Origin: JBAJNN01 sp036881905 | GTDB lineage: Bacteria; Pseudomonadota; Alphaproteobacteria; Rhizobiales; Im1 | Direction: 5' to 3' | Length of the DNA stretch: 64,000 bases | NCBI GenBank assembly: GCA_036881905.1 | Contig: JBAJNN010000003.1 | Span: 72,447-136,446 of the forward strand | Shown: in pieces, positions 16,643-24,224 of the stretch | Position numbering within the stretch: position 1 is the stretch's first letter | Layout of the letters: every line of letters begins with the position of its first letter | Notes under the pieces: model-generated | Told to the model about the DNA's origin: nothing | The model's input: the letters and a program-made list of their open reading frames with translations, nothing else | Database searches by the model: none | Made by a program: the position numbers and the translations under genes

Positions 16643-17622
16643 CAACCGGCCTCATCATCAACCCGGCCGCGGGCGGTAAAAACCTCAAAGGTCTGAAACT
16701 AGCCCGGCTCGTGGCTGGAAAAGCGGATGTAAAACTTGCCATTCTGGACGATTTCGCCGGTTTGTCGCGAATCCTTGAAGAGTTTGCCGGAGCAGAAGTT
16801 AAGACGCTGTTCATCAGCGCCGGCGACGGCACCGCGCAGGCGATTCAAACGCTGATCGCAGAGGAAAAACCATTCGAAACACAGCCTCCCCGGCTCGCGC
16901 TTTTGTCCCATGGCACCACCAATATGACGGCGGCGGAGCTCGGCTTCCAATATCGTTCTCTGCAGAGAATTGCCGATATGATCACTCATCCGGCATGCCT
17001 GCGCCACGCCACGGCGATCAAGAGACGGGCGACATTGCGCATCGTCAATCCCCGCAATACCCCCCCCCAACATGGCATGTTTCTCGGCGCGGGCGCCTTA
17101 TGGCGCGGCGCGGTTGCGTGCCAGAAACTGACCGGCGGGACACCGATCGACGGCCGGTTTTCCGCCCCGGCCTTGATCCTTGCCAAAGCCCTTGTTGGAG
17201 TGCTTTTCTTCAAACCGACCACATCCGGTGGCGGGACTCGTATCGATTTCCCATGCCCCATGACCATCGCCATCGACAAAACACCGTGGGTTGACGGCGA
17301 CCAGTTACTGTTTCTGGCCACCACGCTCAACAGGCTGGTGCTGAGAGCAAGGCCGTTCTGGGGGGGCGAGAGGGCCAAGCCGGGGGCAATCCGGGCCACG
17401 GCGATCGCCTCTCCGCCACCGGCGATTGCTCGCCATGCCCTATCCGTCCTGTATGGCGGCGAGGAGCGCGGTTTGCCCGATGGCTATTTCAGCATGCGAG
17501 CACAGCACATATCGCTTGAGCAGAACGACCCTTTCATTGTCGATGGGCAGTATTTTGAAGCCCCTCATGATGGCCCTCTGATCATCGAACAGGGCTATGA
17601 GTTCGAGTATCTGTGCGGGTAA
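16639..17622 (+). CDS. Diacylglycerol-kinase-like lipid kinase
   Basis: The protein (327 aa) has the DAGK catalytic fold. GLIINPAAGGKN at about 3-14 begins the domain; FISAGDGTAQAIQT at about 59-72 is the nucleotide-binding GDGT loop; LSHGTTNMTAAELG at about 89-102 is the conserved GTxN block. Such enzymes phosphorylate diacylglycerol, sphingosine-type or undecaprenol-like lipids. I set the start at ATG 16639, which overlaps the preceding stop as ATGA and begins right at the conserved fold; a longer start at 16609 is possible. It ends the lipid locus, and its last 220 bp are duplicated at 20054-20274. Confidence 0.82.
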   Translation: MTTGLIINPAAGGKNLKGLKLARLVAGKADVKLAILDDFAGLSRILEEFAGAEVKTLFISAGDGTAQAIQTLIAEEKPFETQPPRLALLSHGTTNMTAAELGFQYRSLQRIADMITHPACLRHATAIKRRATLRIVNPRNTPPQHGMFLGAGALWRGAVACQKLTGGTPIDGRFSAPALILAKALVGVLFFKPTTSGGGTRIDFPCPMTIAIDKTPWVDGDQLLFLATTLNRLVLRARPFWGGERAKPGAIRATAIASPPPAIARHALSVLYGGEERGLPDGYFSMRAQHISLEQNDPFIVDGQYFEAPHDGPLIIEQGYEFEYLCG

Positions 17623-17894
17623 AACACATCAGGTTGTTTCAGCTATTATGTTCCTGTTAACGGCATTGCTATTGGATCATTATGGCGCAACGAAAATTTT
17701 AGCTTGACAAGTAGCTCAGGAGCAGAATACGATTACCCCAATTATAAGAAGATAGTTTGTAGGCCATGGGAGAATTTCGGCGTTCACCGGCTCGTGCGTA
17801 TGGTGAAAAACGGCTAAGAGCATAAGGAAGATGATCAAATGGAAAAACGCCATCGGTTCAAGCGTTACGGCTTTGTCAAAGTGCAGGACATACT
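17403..17894 (+). repeat. Long direct repeat, left copy
   Basis: About 490 bp, containing the last 220 bp of the DAG-kinase-like gene, the 216-bp intergenic region with its promoter, and the first 56 bp of the halogenase-like gene. It is repeated in the same orientation at 20054-20548 with scattered substitutions and a few 1-bp indels. The DAG-kinase part is intact here and the halogenase part is cut off at 17894. Confidence 0.92.
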
Positions 17895-17934
17895 TCCGCG
17901 CTGTGCCCGAAACCTAAGTGTCAACAAGCCTTAA
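17839..17934 (+). pseudogene. 5' fragment of the halogenase-like gene
   Basis: ATG 17839 starts MEKRHRFKRYGFVKVQDIL, identical to the start of the intact gene at 20492 except M18 to I, and then runs into unrelated sequence and a stop at 17932-17934. The upstream site (AAGGAAG) and promoter are duplicated with it, so transcription could still begin here and proceed into the inserted genes. Confidence 0.88.
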
Positions 17935-18006
17935 TTCGGGGACGCCCTTTGGGAAAAATGTTGCATACAGCCCTTGCACTCCCTGACTGAAATCGATGAC
18001 AATCCA

Positions 18007-19101
18007 ATGGATAATGATTTTATAAACTCTGCAACTCGCCTTCTTGTTCGGGATTTCGACAATCTCATCCGTAGCCGTCAAGATTTTTTCGAAAGCCGTG
18101 TTGTGGTGGACAGCTTCGCCGCGTTTCGCCGAACCTGCGCCACAATGCCGTCGATTGTCGGCTATGTTGATGGGAGAATCAAAAACGCCCCGGCGGACAG
18201 GATCGCGTTTTCGCCAGAACAGTTGGAACTCATGATGCTGGGGATGATCGCACGCTCGTCTTCGACCTATGGCACGATCCCCGGCGTTGTTGCCCATCTC
18301 GCTCTCGTTGGTGAGCATGCGGATGCGGCGATCCTCAACGAGAACGCAAAGAACGAGACCGGCGACAGAATACACACACCTCACTCGACTCTGCTCTATG
18401 ATTGCTTCGCCGTGATCGGGGAGGCCTTGCACATCCCGGTTCTTACCCCAGCGCGTTATCACATCATGCGCCTGATTCTGCTCGGACGGCGGCGGACCGC
18501 AACCAACCTCACCGGCGTCGATGCTATCCAAATCTATCTCGATAACGCCGATCTGCATGCCCCGAATTATGATCGAAATGATATTCACATTGCGCTTCAC
18601 TACGCAAACAAGTATGGTCCTGAGTTGATTAAGCTTCATTCTGTGGTGATAAAGGCAGAGACGCGTCTCGACGAGCGTGGCGATACTGTCGCCGAACGAA
18701 ATCCATATGATCGCGGTTGGCTCGCGATTCGTTGTCTCGAACTGGCGATGCGGGAGGCCAGTTCGGTCGATGAGCACGAGACGAATCGTCTTTCCTTCAT
18801 TGGTGCATGGGGTCAAGTGGTCGAACATTTGGCGCCGAAACTATCGTCTTGCCAGCTTGAACGTGCGCGTGCCTGGACCGAGGCACACAACGATGAGGAG
18901 GCCGGTCAGGCGGTGGGTTGGGAAGGCGCGGCGGAAGAAGGCCATGCGGAGGATGCCCGGGACCAGGCGTTGAAGGTGATGACCAAGCTTTTACCGGAGA
19001 CCTTCGGCGCCGCGCTTGACGAAGTCACGAAGCTTAATGAACTACGTCTTGGCTTTTGGGATGACATGGTGATGCGCCTGGAAGCCATGGAATCATCATA
19101 A
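18007..19101 (+). CDS. Unknown protein, possible haem-oxygenase-like di-iron oxygenase
   Basis: This 364-aa soluble, helix-rich protein is not firmly recognised. One block, at about residues 100-140, reads GEHADAAILNENAKNETGD and, after a short gap, PHSTLLYDCFAVIGEAL. It has the spacing of the E...N-x-x-D/E-E-x-G...H-x-x-L...F...LG motif of haem-oxygenase-like di-iron enzymes (HDO, such as BesC and SznF). A third ligand set (H-x3-D-x2-H) is not clearly visible, so this is tentative. ATG 18007 is used; a TTG at 17974 is an alternative. It lies inside the insert between the two 490-bp repeats, 22 bp before a membrane protein gene and upstream of the halogenase-like gene. Confidence 0.55.
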   Translation: MDNDFINSATRLLVRDFDNLIRSRQDFFESRVVVDSFAAFRRTCATMPSIVGYVDGRIKNAPADRIAFSPEQLELMMLGMIARSSSTYGTIPGVVAHLALVGEHADAAILNENAKNETGDRIHTPHSTLLYDCFAVIGEALHIPVLTPARYHIMRLILLGRRRTATNLTGVDAIQIYLDNADLHAPNYDRNDIHIALHYANKYGPELIKLHSVVIKAETRLDERGDTVAERNPYDRGWLAIRCLELAMREASSVDEHETNRLSFIGAWGQVVEHLAPKLSSCQLERARAWTEAHNDEEAGQAVGWEGAAEEGHAEDARDQALKVMTKLLPETFGAALDEVTKLNELRLGFWDDMVMRLEAMESS

Positions 19102-19123
19102 ACCCGTGTGACTGCGGGGCGTA

Positions 19124-19972
19124 GTGACGACTATGAGTCCCGACCCTGAAACGGTGCTATGCGCCCGCCCGACCAGCACATCCCAGAAGGTAAATGCAGT
19201 GGATCTCCTCGTTCTCAAGGTTACGGTGACCCCACTGCTCATGTGGCTGGTCTCGTTGACAGCCCGGAAATGGGGAAACTTGGCGGGGGGGCTGGCAGCG
19301 GGCCTCCCGATTAGTTCGGGTCCCATTTCATTATATCTTGCGCTCGAACATGGGGCGAAATTCGCGGAGCAAGCGGCTCTCGGTTCCCTGGTCGGACTTG
19401 CCGCTGTCGCTACCACATACATTGTGTACGCGATTTGTCTTCGGCTTCTTTTGCCACCTTTTTGCTGCATGATAGCACTATCTATATTTATCATTTTAGC
19501 TCTCTTTATAAGAGAACTTCATATATTTTTTTATGTTTTTATGGTATTCATGTCGATGATTACAATTCCAGGGGTCACGCGACCATCCACACCAAGCCTG
19601 CAATCCATGCAGCCTAGGCCCCGTTGGGATATGGAAGCCCGCATCTTCTCATCACTCATTCTGGTCCTCGGCACCACCAGTTTTGCCCGCCAACTTGGAC
19701 CGACCCTAAGCGGGCTTCTTGCTTCGATCCCTGTCGTCGCGTGGCCGTTGATCGTGTTTGCTCACGTCCAGGGGGGAAAGGACTCGGCAAAGGCCGTAAT
19801 ACGCGGTACAATGATTGGTATTCCAAGTGTGCTGATATTTTATCTTGTCGTTTACCTTTGGATTGCGGGGGCAGGAATTATGAAGACCTATGCCATGGCT
19901 TTCTTTATCTCGGCGCTCGGCGCCGCTGGTGGTCTTGGACTATTTTTTCTTTCGAATCGCAATCAGAACTAA
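19124..19972 (+). CDS. Integral membrane protein of unknown function
   Basis: This 282-aa protein has about eight hydrophobic segments in two similar halves. The first half contains LAGGLAAGLPISSGPISLYL and the second SGLLASIPVVAWPLIVF, both followed by a basic or charged turn. This GLPxxSGP layout is shared by a widespread uncharacterised membrane family that I cannot name; an internal repeat suggests a transporter. The centre (about residues 105-150) is AT-rich and very hydrophobic, unlike its neighbours. It follows the HDO-like gene by 22 bp, so the two probably form one transcription unit within the inserted segment. The GTG at 19124 or the ATG nine bases later could be the start. Confidence 0.65.
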   Translation: MTTMSPDPETVLCARPTSTSQKVNAVDLLVLKVTVTPLLMWLVSLTARKWGNLAGGLAAGLPISSGPISLYLALEHGAKFAEQAALGSLVGLAAVATTYIVYAICLRLLLPPFCCMIALSIFIILALFIRELHIFFYVFMVFMSMITIPGVTRPSTPSLQSMQPRPRWDMEARIFSSLILVLGTTSFARQLGPTLSGLLASIPVVAWPLIVFAHVQGGKDSAKAVIRGTMIGIPSVLIFYLVVYLWIAGAGIMKTYAMAFFISALGAAGGLGLFFLSNRNQN

Positions 19973-20053
19973 TGTTCATGTAGCAATATAATTTTTATAG
20001 AGTATATTCCTGTCATTAGGGTTTATATCCTACCTCTGTGCAGAAGGTTGGGT

Positions 20054-20274
20054 GATCGCCTCTCCGCTACCGGCCGATTGCCCGCCATGTCCTATCCGTC
20101 TTGTATGGCGGCGAGGAGCGCCATTTGCCCGATGGCTATTTCAGCATGCGGGCGCGGCGCATATCGCTTGAGCAGAACGACCCTTTCATTGTCGATGGGC
20201 AGTATTTGAAGTCCCCCATGATGGCCTTCCTGATCATCGAGCAGGGCTATGAGTTCGAGTATTTGTGCGGGTAA
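20054..20274 (+). pseudogene. 3' fragment of the DAG-kinase-like gene
   Basis: It matches 17403-17622 down to the stop codon, but an extra C near 20076 and a missing T near 20207 break the frame. Both point to loss of selection on this copy. It has no start codon of its own. Confidence 0.88.
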
Positions 20275-20355
20275 AACACATCAGGTTGTTTCAGCTATAA
20301 TATTCTCATTAACGGCATTGCTATTGGATCATTATGGCGCAACGAAAATTTTAGC

Positions 20356-20385
20356 TTGACAAGCAGCTCAGGAGCAGGATACGAT
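20356..20385 (+). promoter_or_regulatory. Candidate sigma-70 promoter for the halogenase-like operon
   Basis: A perfect -35 box TTGACA (20356-20361) is followed after 18 bp by TACGAT (20380-20385), about 105 bp upstream of ATG 20492. The same pair is kept in the left repeat copy (from 17705), so both duplicates may be active. Confidence 0.5.
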
Positions 20386-20491
20386 CACCCCAATTATAAG
20401 AAGACAGTTTGATAGGCCATGGGAGAATTTCGGCGTTCACCGGCTCGTGCGTATGGTGAAAAACGGCTAAGAGCATAAGGAAGATGATCAA

Positions 20492-21190
20492 ATGGAAAAA
20501 CGCCATCGGTTCAAGCGCTATGGCTTTGTCAAGGTGCAGGATATGCTTTCTGCCTCCGACATATCGGCGGTCAAGGCTGAGACATATGCCCTGATCAAGA
20601 AATTTTGTGAAAGGCGTGATCTGGCTCTTGAAACGACTGGGGGGACGCCACGGAAAATGTCCGTCGTCAGAAGCTCTTTCATTCGCGAACATGGACGAAA
20701 AATTGTCGATCTATCGCGCTCGCAATGCATCGTCGAATTGTTGCAGAGCATAGCAGGCGAGTCGATAAATTTCGCTGTCTCCGATGACGAAGAGTATCTG
20801 ATTACCCACCAGACGAAAGCCGGGGATACGCATGGGTGGCATTGGGGAGATTACAGCTTCGCGTTGATCTGGATCATCGATACGCCGGCCGTTGACTATG
20901 GCGGGATGTTACAGTGCGTTCCCCATAGCTATTGGGACAAGGAGACCCCCCGGATCAACCAATGGCTTTGTCAATCGCCTATTTACACATACGGCTTTGT
21001 TCCCGGGGATGTGTATTTTCTGCGCACCGATACCACCCTGCACCGGACGATCCCCCTGTCCAAAGACGCAAATAGAATCATTCTCAATATGACCTACGCC
21101 TCTGCCGGCGAAGGAGGGAAAAACCTAAAGGAGAGTCAGGAGGACCGGTGGTGGGAGAGTGCCTCGGTGAAGAAGGCAAAAAATCTTTAG
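20492..21190 (+). CDS. Putative Fe(II)/2-oxoglutarate amino-acid halogenase, BesD/Hal family
   Basis: This 232-aa protein resembles the BesD/HalA-E family, which chlorinates free amino acids (lysine, ornithine and others) using iron, 2-oxoglutarate, oxygen and chloride. The iron site reads GDTHGWHWGDY: H117-W118-G119 replaces the HxD/E of hydroxylases, which opens a chloride position. The distal histidine is H184 (TTLHRT) and a 2OG-binding arginine is probably R195. From memory, BesD uses R74, E120, H134, H137, G139, D140, H204, N219 and T221; subtracting 20 gives R54, E100, H114, H117, G119, D120, H184, N199 and T201, all present here. AAGGAAG precedes the ATG by 9 bp. It leads a run with LysE exporters and a PLP enzyme; substrate unproven. 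Confidence 0.82.
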   Translation: MEKRHRFKRYGFVKVQDMLSASDISAVKAETYALIKKFCERRDLALETTGGTPRKMSVVRSSFIREHGRKIVDLSRSQCIVELLQSIAGESINFAVSDDEEYLITHQTKAGDTHGWHWGDYSFALIWIIDTPAVDYGGMLQCVPHSYWDKETPRINQWLCQSPIYTYGFVPGDVYFLRTDTTLHRTIPLSKDANRIILNMTYASAGEGGKNLKESQEDRWWESASVKKAKNL

Positions 21191-21277
21191 AAAAAAGAGT
21201 AATGTTCTTCAGATTATATCTGAAACGGGATTTGACTTAAAACCGCAAAGACGTTATTTAAAGGAATAACGAAAAAA

Positions 21278-21868
21278 GTGATTGAAAAATACTATTCGGC
21301 GATCGTCTTTTGCGCCATAGTTTTAGGGACGCCGGGGCCTGCCGTCATTGCCCTTTTTTCCAGTGGTATAAACTATGGTTTCTACAAGACGTTGCCATTT
21401 TTTATAGGCATTCTCACCGGGTTTCTTCTCAATTTGACAGCCTGTGCACTACTAATTGGAAGCACTTTCTATATTTCTCGAATTTTGTTGTTTGTTTTCA
21501 AAATTATTTCTTTAGGTTACATTGTATATATTTCTTACAAAATCGCGACGAGTCCTATTCTCCTACAGAAAAGCTCTGCTAGATCGTTAAGTTTTTTTCA
21601 GGGATTTTTACTGGATTTATTAAATCCTAAGGCTTATATAGCCTCTTTTTCAAGCCTTTCAGTTTTTTTGATAAAAACTGAATTTTTTATTTCCATAATA
21701 ATAATTATAGTCATTAATATGGTGATTTCGATCATTCTTCAAGGTGCCTGGATTATTCTGGGAGAAAGATTGGGCCCTCTATTCAGAAATTCTTTTTATA
21801 ACCGAATGATCAATATCGTATTGGCTCTGGTCATGGTTTTTGTGGTCGTCGCCAGTCTTGTACGCTGA
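21278..21868 (+). CDS. LysE/RhtB family amino-acid exporter
   Basis: This 196-aa inner-membrane protein starts IEKYYSAIVFCAIVLGTPGPAVIALFSSGI, the characteristic first helix of LysE/RhtB/ArgO exporters (G-T-P-G-P near residue 18). Five to six hydrophobic segments follow, with LLDLLNPKAYIASFSSL at about 110-126 matching the family's NPK motif. GTG 21278 has AAAGGA about 11 bp upstream. The coding sequence is strongly AT-rich compared with the rest of the window, suggesting recent acquisition. It follows the halogenase-like gene by 87 bp, so export of the halogenated amino acid or of a toxic intermediate is a reasonable inference. A truncated second copy lies at 22060. Confidence 0.85.
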   Translation: MIEKYYSAIVFCAIVLGTPGPAVIALFSSGINYGFYKTLPFFIGILTGFLLNLTACALLIGSTFYISRILLFVFKIISLGYIVYISYKIATSPILLQKSSARSLSFFQGFLLDLLNPKAYIASFSSLSVFLIKTEFFISIIIIIVINMVISIILQGAWIILGERLGPLFRNSFYNRMINIVLALVMVFVVVASLVR

Positions 21869-21877
21869 GGTGAGTAA

Positions 21878-22045
21878 ATAGTATTTACAACCACAACAGG
21901 TTATGATGAAATCCTATTAGGAGAAGGGCAGTTATTGGTTGAGGCTAAAACCGCAACGGAAATACTGAATATTTTCTTGTTTCTGGAGTATGGTCACTGT
22001 GTATACCGAGACAGAAAATACCTGAGCCTTATCACCGCGGAGGTC
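21878..22045 (+). pseudogene. 5' fragment of the SHMT-like PLP enzyme gene
   Basis: These 168 bp match the start of the intact gene at 22412 (for example TATACCGAGACAGAAAAT is shared, and GTATTTACAACC follows the start). Here the start codon is ATA, the frame is broken, and homology ends where the second LysE copy begins. It is a remnant of a partial tandem duplication. Confidence 0.8.
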
Positions 22046-22059
22046 ATGAAGAAAAACTA

Positions 22060-22407
22060 ATGTTCGAGAACTATGCGGGAGCGTTCATTTTTTCGGTGGT
22101 ACTCTTGGGAACGCCGGGGCCTGCCGTCATTACTCTTTTTTCCAGTGGCATACAATACGGTTTATACAAAACACTTCCTCTCTTTACGGGAATTATTATT
22201 GGTTTCTTTATTAATTTATTGATTAGCCCCCTGTTTGTTGGTGGTTCCTATTATATTTCCGATACTTTGTTGCTTGTCTTCAAGGGTGTCGCCTCTCTTT
22301 ATATGTTTTATCTTGCGTATAAGATTGCAATGAGTCCTGTTCTGGCAAACGACGAACTCGCCAAACCCATGGGGTTTGGCCATGGTCGGAGTTACGCGAT
22401 AAGGTGA
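22060..22407 (+). pseudogene. Truncated second LysE/RhtB exporter
   Basis: This 115-codon frame is a clear paralogue of the exporter at 21278: FSVVLLGTPGPAVITLFSSG aligns with its start and LYMFYLAYKIAMSPVL with residues 85-100. It then departs into GFGHGRSYAIR and stops, losing roughly the last 90 residues including the NPK region. A half-length LysE would not be expected to transport, so I call it a pseudogene. It ends 4 bp before the PLP enzyme's ATG and may simply serve as a translated leader. AT-rich like its paralogue. Confidence 0.8.
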
Positions 22408-22411
22408 CGAA

Positions 22412-23767
22412 ATGGTATTTACAACCGGAACAGGACACGATGAAGTTTTGTTGAAAGAGGCACGGTTGTTGGTTGAAACCAAAACTGCAACGGAAATACT
22501 GGGTGCCTGTCAGTCCCTGGAACGTGAGCACCGTATATACCGAGACAGAAAATGCCTGAACCTCATTGCCGCGGAGGCCCCGACATCTCTCAGTGTTCGC
22601 AGGGCCTTGTCATCTCCATTGGGCTATCGGGCGTCCGGGGGGCATATCGGTCCGGACAGTCGCTGTTTTCAGGGGTCTTTCTACATCGATAAAATTGAGG
22701 CTCTGGCAATCGAATTGTTGAAAAAGCTCTTTCAATGCGATTTTGCCGACCATCGATTGATGGGAGGACTGGCGGCGTGCAATGTGGTTTACTCCGCCTT
22801 TGCGCCGCATGGCGCAAGGGTCATGTCGCTCTCGCAATCATCGGGGGGCGATTCTTCGAATCTGAAAAACGGTCCCCCCGGTCTGAGAAATGCCCAAATT
22901 ATTCCCATACCGTTTGACAAGCAGACGTTGGCCATTGATCTTCAACGCTTTTATGATATCGCGGAACGCTATAAACCAACGCTTGTTGCAATCGGAGAGA
23001 CGGCAACCCTTTTTCCCCAACCTGTCAAGGAGATGTCTCAATTTATAAAACGGTGGAATGGAAAGCTCTATTTTGACGCAGCCCATCAAGCCGGTCTTAT
23101 TGCATCCGGCCTGTATCCGAACCCGCTCGGCGAGGGGGCCGATATTATGACGGGTTCGGGAGGGAAAACCTTCAGCGGCCCTCAAAGCGGCTTGATTTTC
23201 TGGAATAATCCGACGTTTTCAGAGGCTATTACACACACCATCTTCCCGGTGTTGACGGGCAGTCATCAGATCAATCGCGTCTATGCCCTGATCATATCGA
23301 CTTTGGAGTTGATGGAGTTCGGACGCGCCTATCTTTCCAATGTTGTTGAAAACGCAAGATATTTGGCAAGACAGCTTTGCACGGCAGGCTTGAAGGTGCT
23401 TGGGAAGGAAAAAGGGTACACACAAACCCATCAGTTGCTCATCGATGTTTCAAGATTCGGAGATGGTATCGAAATAGCCCGAAAACTCGAAAAAGCCAAT
23501 ATTATTGTCAATAAGATGCTCATTCCCGACGATTCGGATACGCAAGACGCCGTGCCGCACGGCATTCGCCTTGGCTTGTGCGAGGTCACGCGTCGCGGGA
23601 TGAGGTTTCAACAAATGGAACAGATTGCGGACTTTATAACCGATGCAATTTTAAAAGATGAAGAAGGTATTGAAACTCTTAAGCAAGAGGTTGTAAAATT
23701 TTTGAAGCCTTATGACAAAATTTACTATTCATTTGAAGAGAAACTTCCTCCCCAAGGCAGTTCTTGA
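22412..23767 (+). CDS. SHMT-like PLP-dependent enzyme
   Basis: This 451-aa fold-type I PLP enzyme is a divergent relative of serine hydroxymethyltransferase. LNLIAAEAPTSLSVRRAL at about 49-66 corresponds to the LIASEN region. FDAAHQAGLIASG at 221-233 holds D222 and H225, which contact the cofactor. TGSGGKTFSGPQSGLIF at 247-263 holds the probable Schiff-base lysine K252, replacing the canonical TTTHKTLRGPRGG. Several SHMT folate-binding residues look changed, so a transaldolase or retro-aldol role on an amino acid, as in L-threonine or fluorothreonine transaldolases, is plausible. It lies downstream of the halogenase-like gene and LysE genes. Exact chemistry unknown. Confidence 0.78.
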   Translation: MVFTTGTGHDEVLLKEARLLVETKTATEILGACQSLEREHRIYRDRKCLNLIAAEAPTSLSVRRALSSPLGYRASGGHIGPDSRCFQGSFYIDKIEALAIELLKKLFQCDFADHRLMGGLAACNVVYSAFAPHGARVMSLSQSSGGDSSNLKNGPPGLRNAQIIPIPFDKQTLAIDLQRFYDIAERYKPTLVAIGETATLFPQPVKEMSQFIKRWNGKLYFDAAHQAGLIASGLYPNPLGEGADIMTGSGGKTFSGPQSGLIFWNNPTFSEAITHTIFPVLTGSHQINRVYALIISTLELMEFGRAYLSNVVENARYLARQLCTAGLKVLGKEKGYTQTHQLLIDVSRFGDGIEIARKLEKANIIVNKMLIPDDSDTQDAVPHGIRLGLCEVTRRGMRFQQMEQIADFITDAILKDEEGIETLKQEVVKFLKPYDKIYYSFEEKLPPQGSS

Positions 23768-24192
23768 GTGTCGTTATGCGTCGCAGCCTTTGTCGCTTTC
23801 CACCGACCAATGGCGTCCATTCCGGAAGCGGCACAGTCTTTCTGCCCGTCCCCATCGGCGTTTTCGGTCATATGACGGGCGCTCCAGCGGCCATAGAGCC
23901 AGAAGCGCCAGCCATGATCGGGCAATGTCTCCGGAACCGGGTCGAAACCATGACTGCCAAAAGGATTACAGCGCACCACACGAGAAAGACCCAGCCAAAT
24001 GCCGCGCCAGGCGCCATGAAGGCGTACGGCTTGCGCGGCGTAATGCGAACAACTCGGCCAATGGCGGCAGTTGCGCCCCATAACGGACGACACTGTCAGT
24101 TGATAAAACCGGATTAGGCCCAAGATCACCCGCTCCGCCAAGCCGATGTGAGTTGTATGTTCCAAAGCGTTTTTATGTCGTTTCGGTATCAC
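23725..24192 (-). CDS. yidD: Membrane protein insertion efficiency factor YidD
   Basis: The core IRFYQLTVSSVMGRNCRHWPS, then CSHYAAQAVRLHG, then GLSRVVRCNPFGSHGFDPVPE is the full YidD family domain, with its two or three conserved cysteines. YidD is a small membrane-associated protein that assists YidC-dependent insertion. The GTG at 24192 gives a sensible N-terminus just after the upstream scaffold gene; the open frame extends further without homology. About 60 residues follow the conserved domain, longer than the usual 80-110 aa total, and the last 43 bp overlap the 3' end of the convergent PLP gene. The extension may be read-through sequence after loss of an earlier stop. Confidence 0.85.
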   Translation of the reverse strand: MIPKRHKNALEHTTHIGLAERVILGLIRFYQLTVSSVMGRNCRHWPSCSHYAAQAVRLHGAWRGIWLGLSRVVRCNPFGSHGFDPVPETLPDHGWRFWLYGRWSARHMTENADGDGQKDCAASGMDAIGRWKATKAATHNDTQELPWGGSFSSNE

Positions 24193-24224
24193 GAATGTAA
24201 ACCCTCTGTTTCTCAAATCTCGGC

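Larger units (their letters stand above)
20054..20548 (+). repeat. Long direct repeat, right copy
   Basis: Same orientation as 17403-17894. Here the halogenase-like gene continues intact, while the DAG-kinase part is only a 3' fragment and carries 1-bp insertions and deletions. The two copies bracket about 2.16 kb (17895-20053). Confidence 0.92.
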
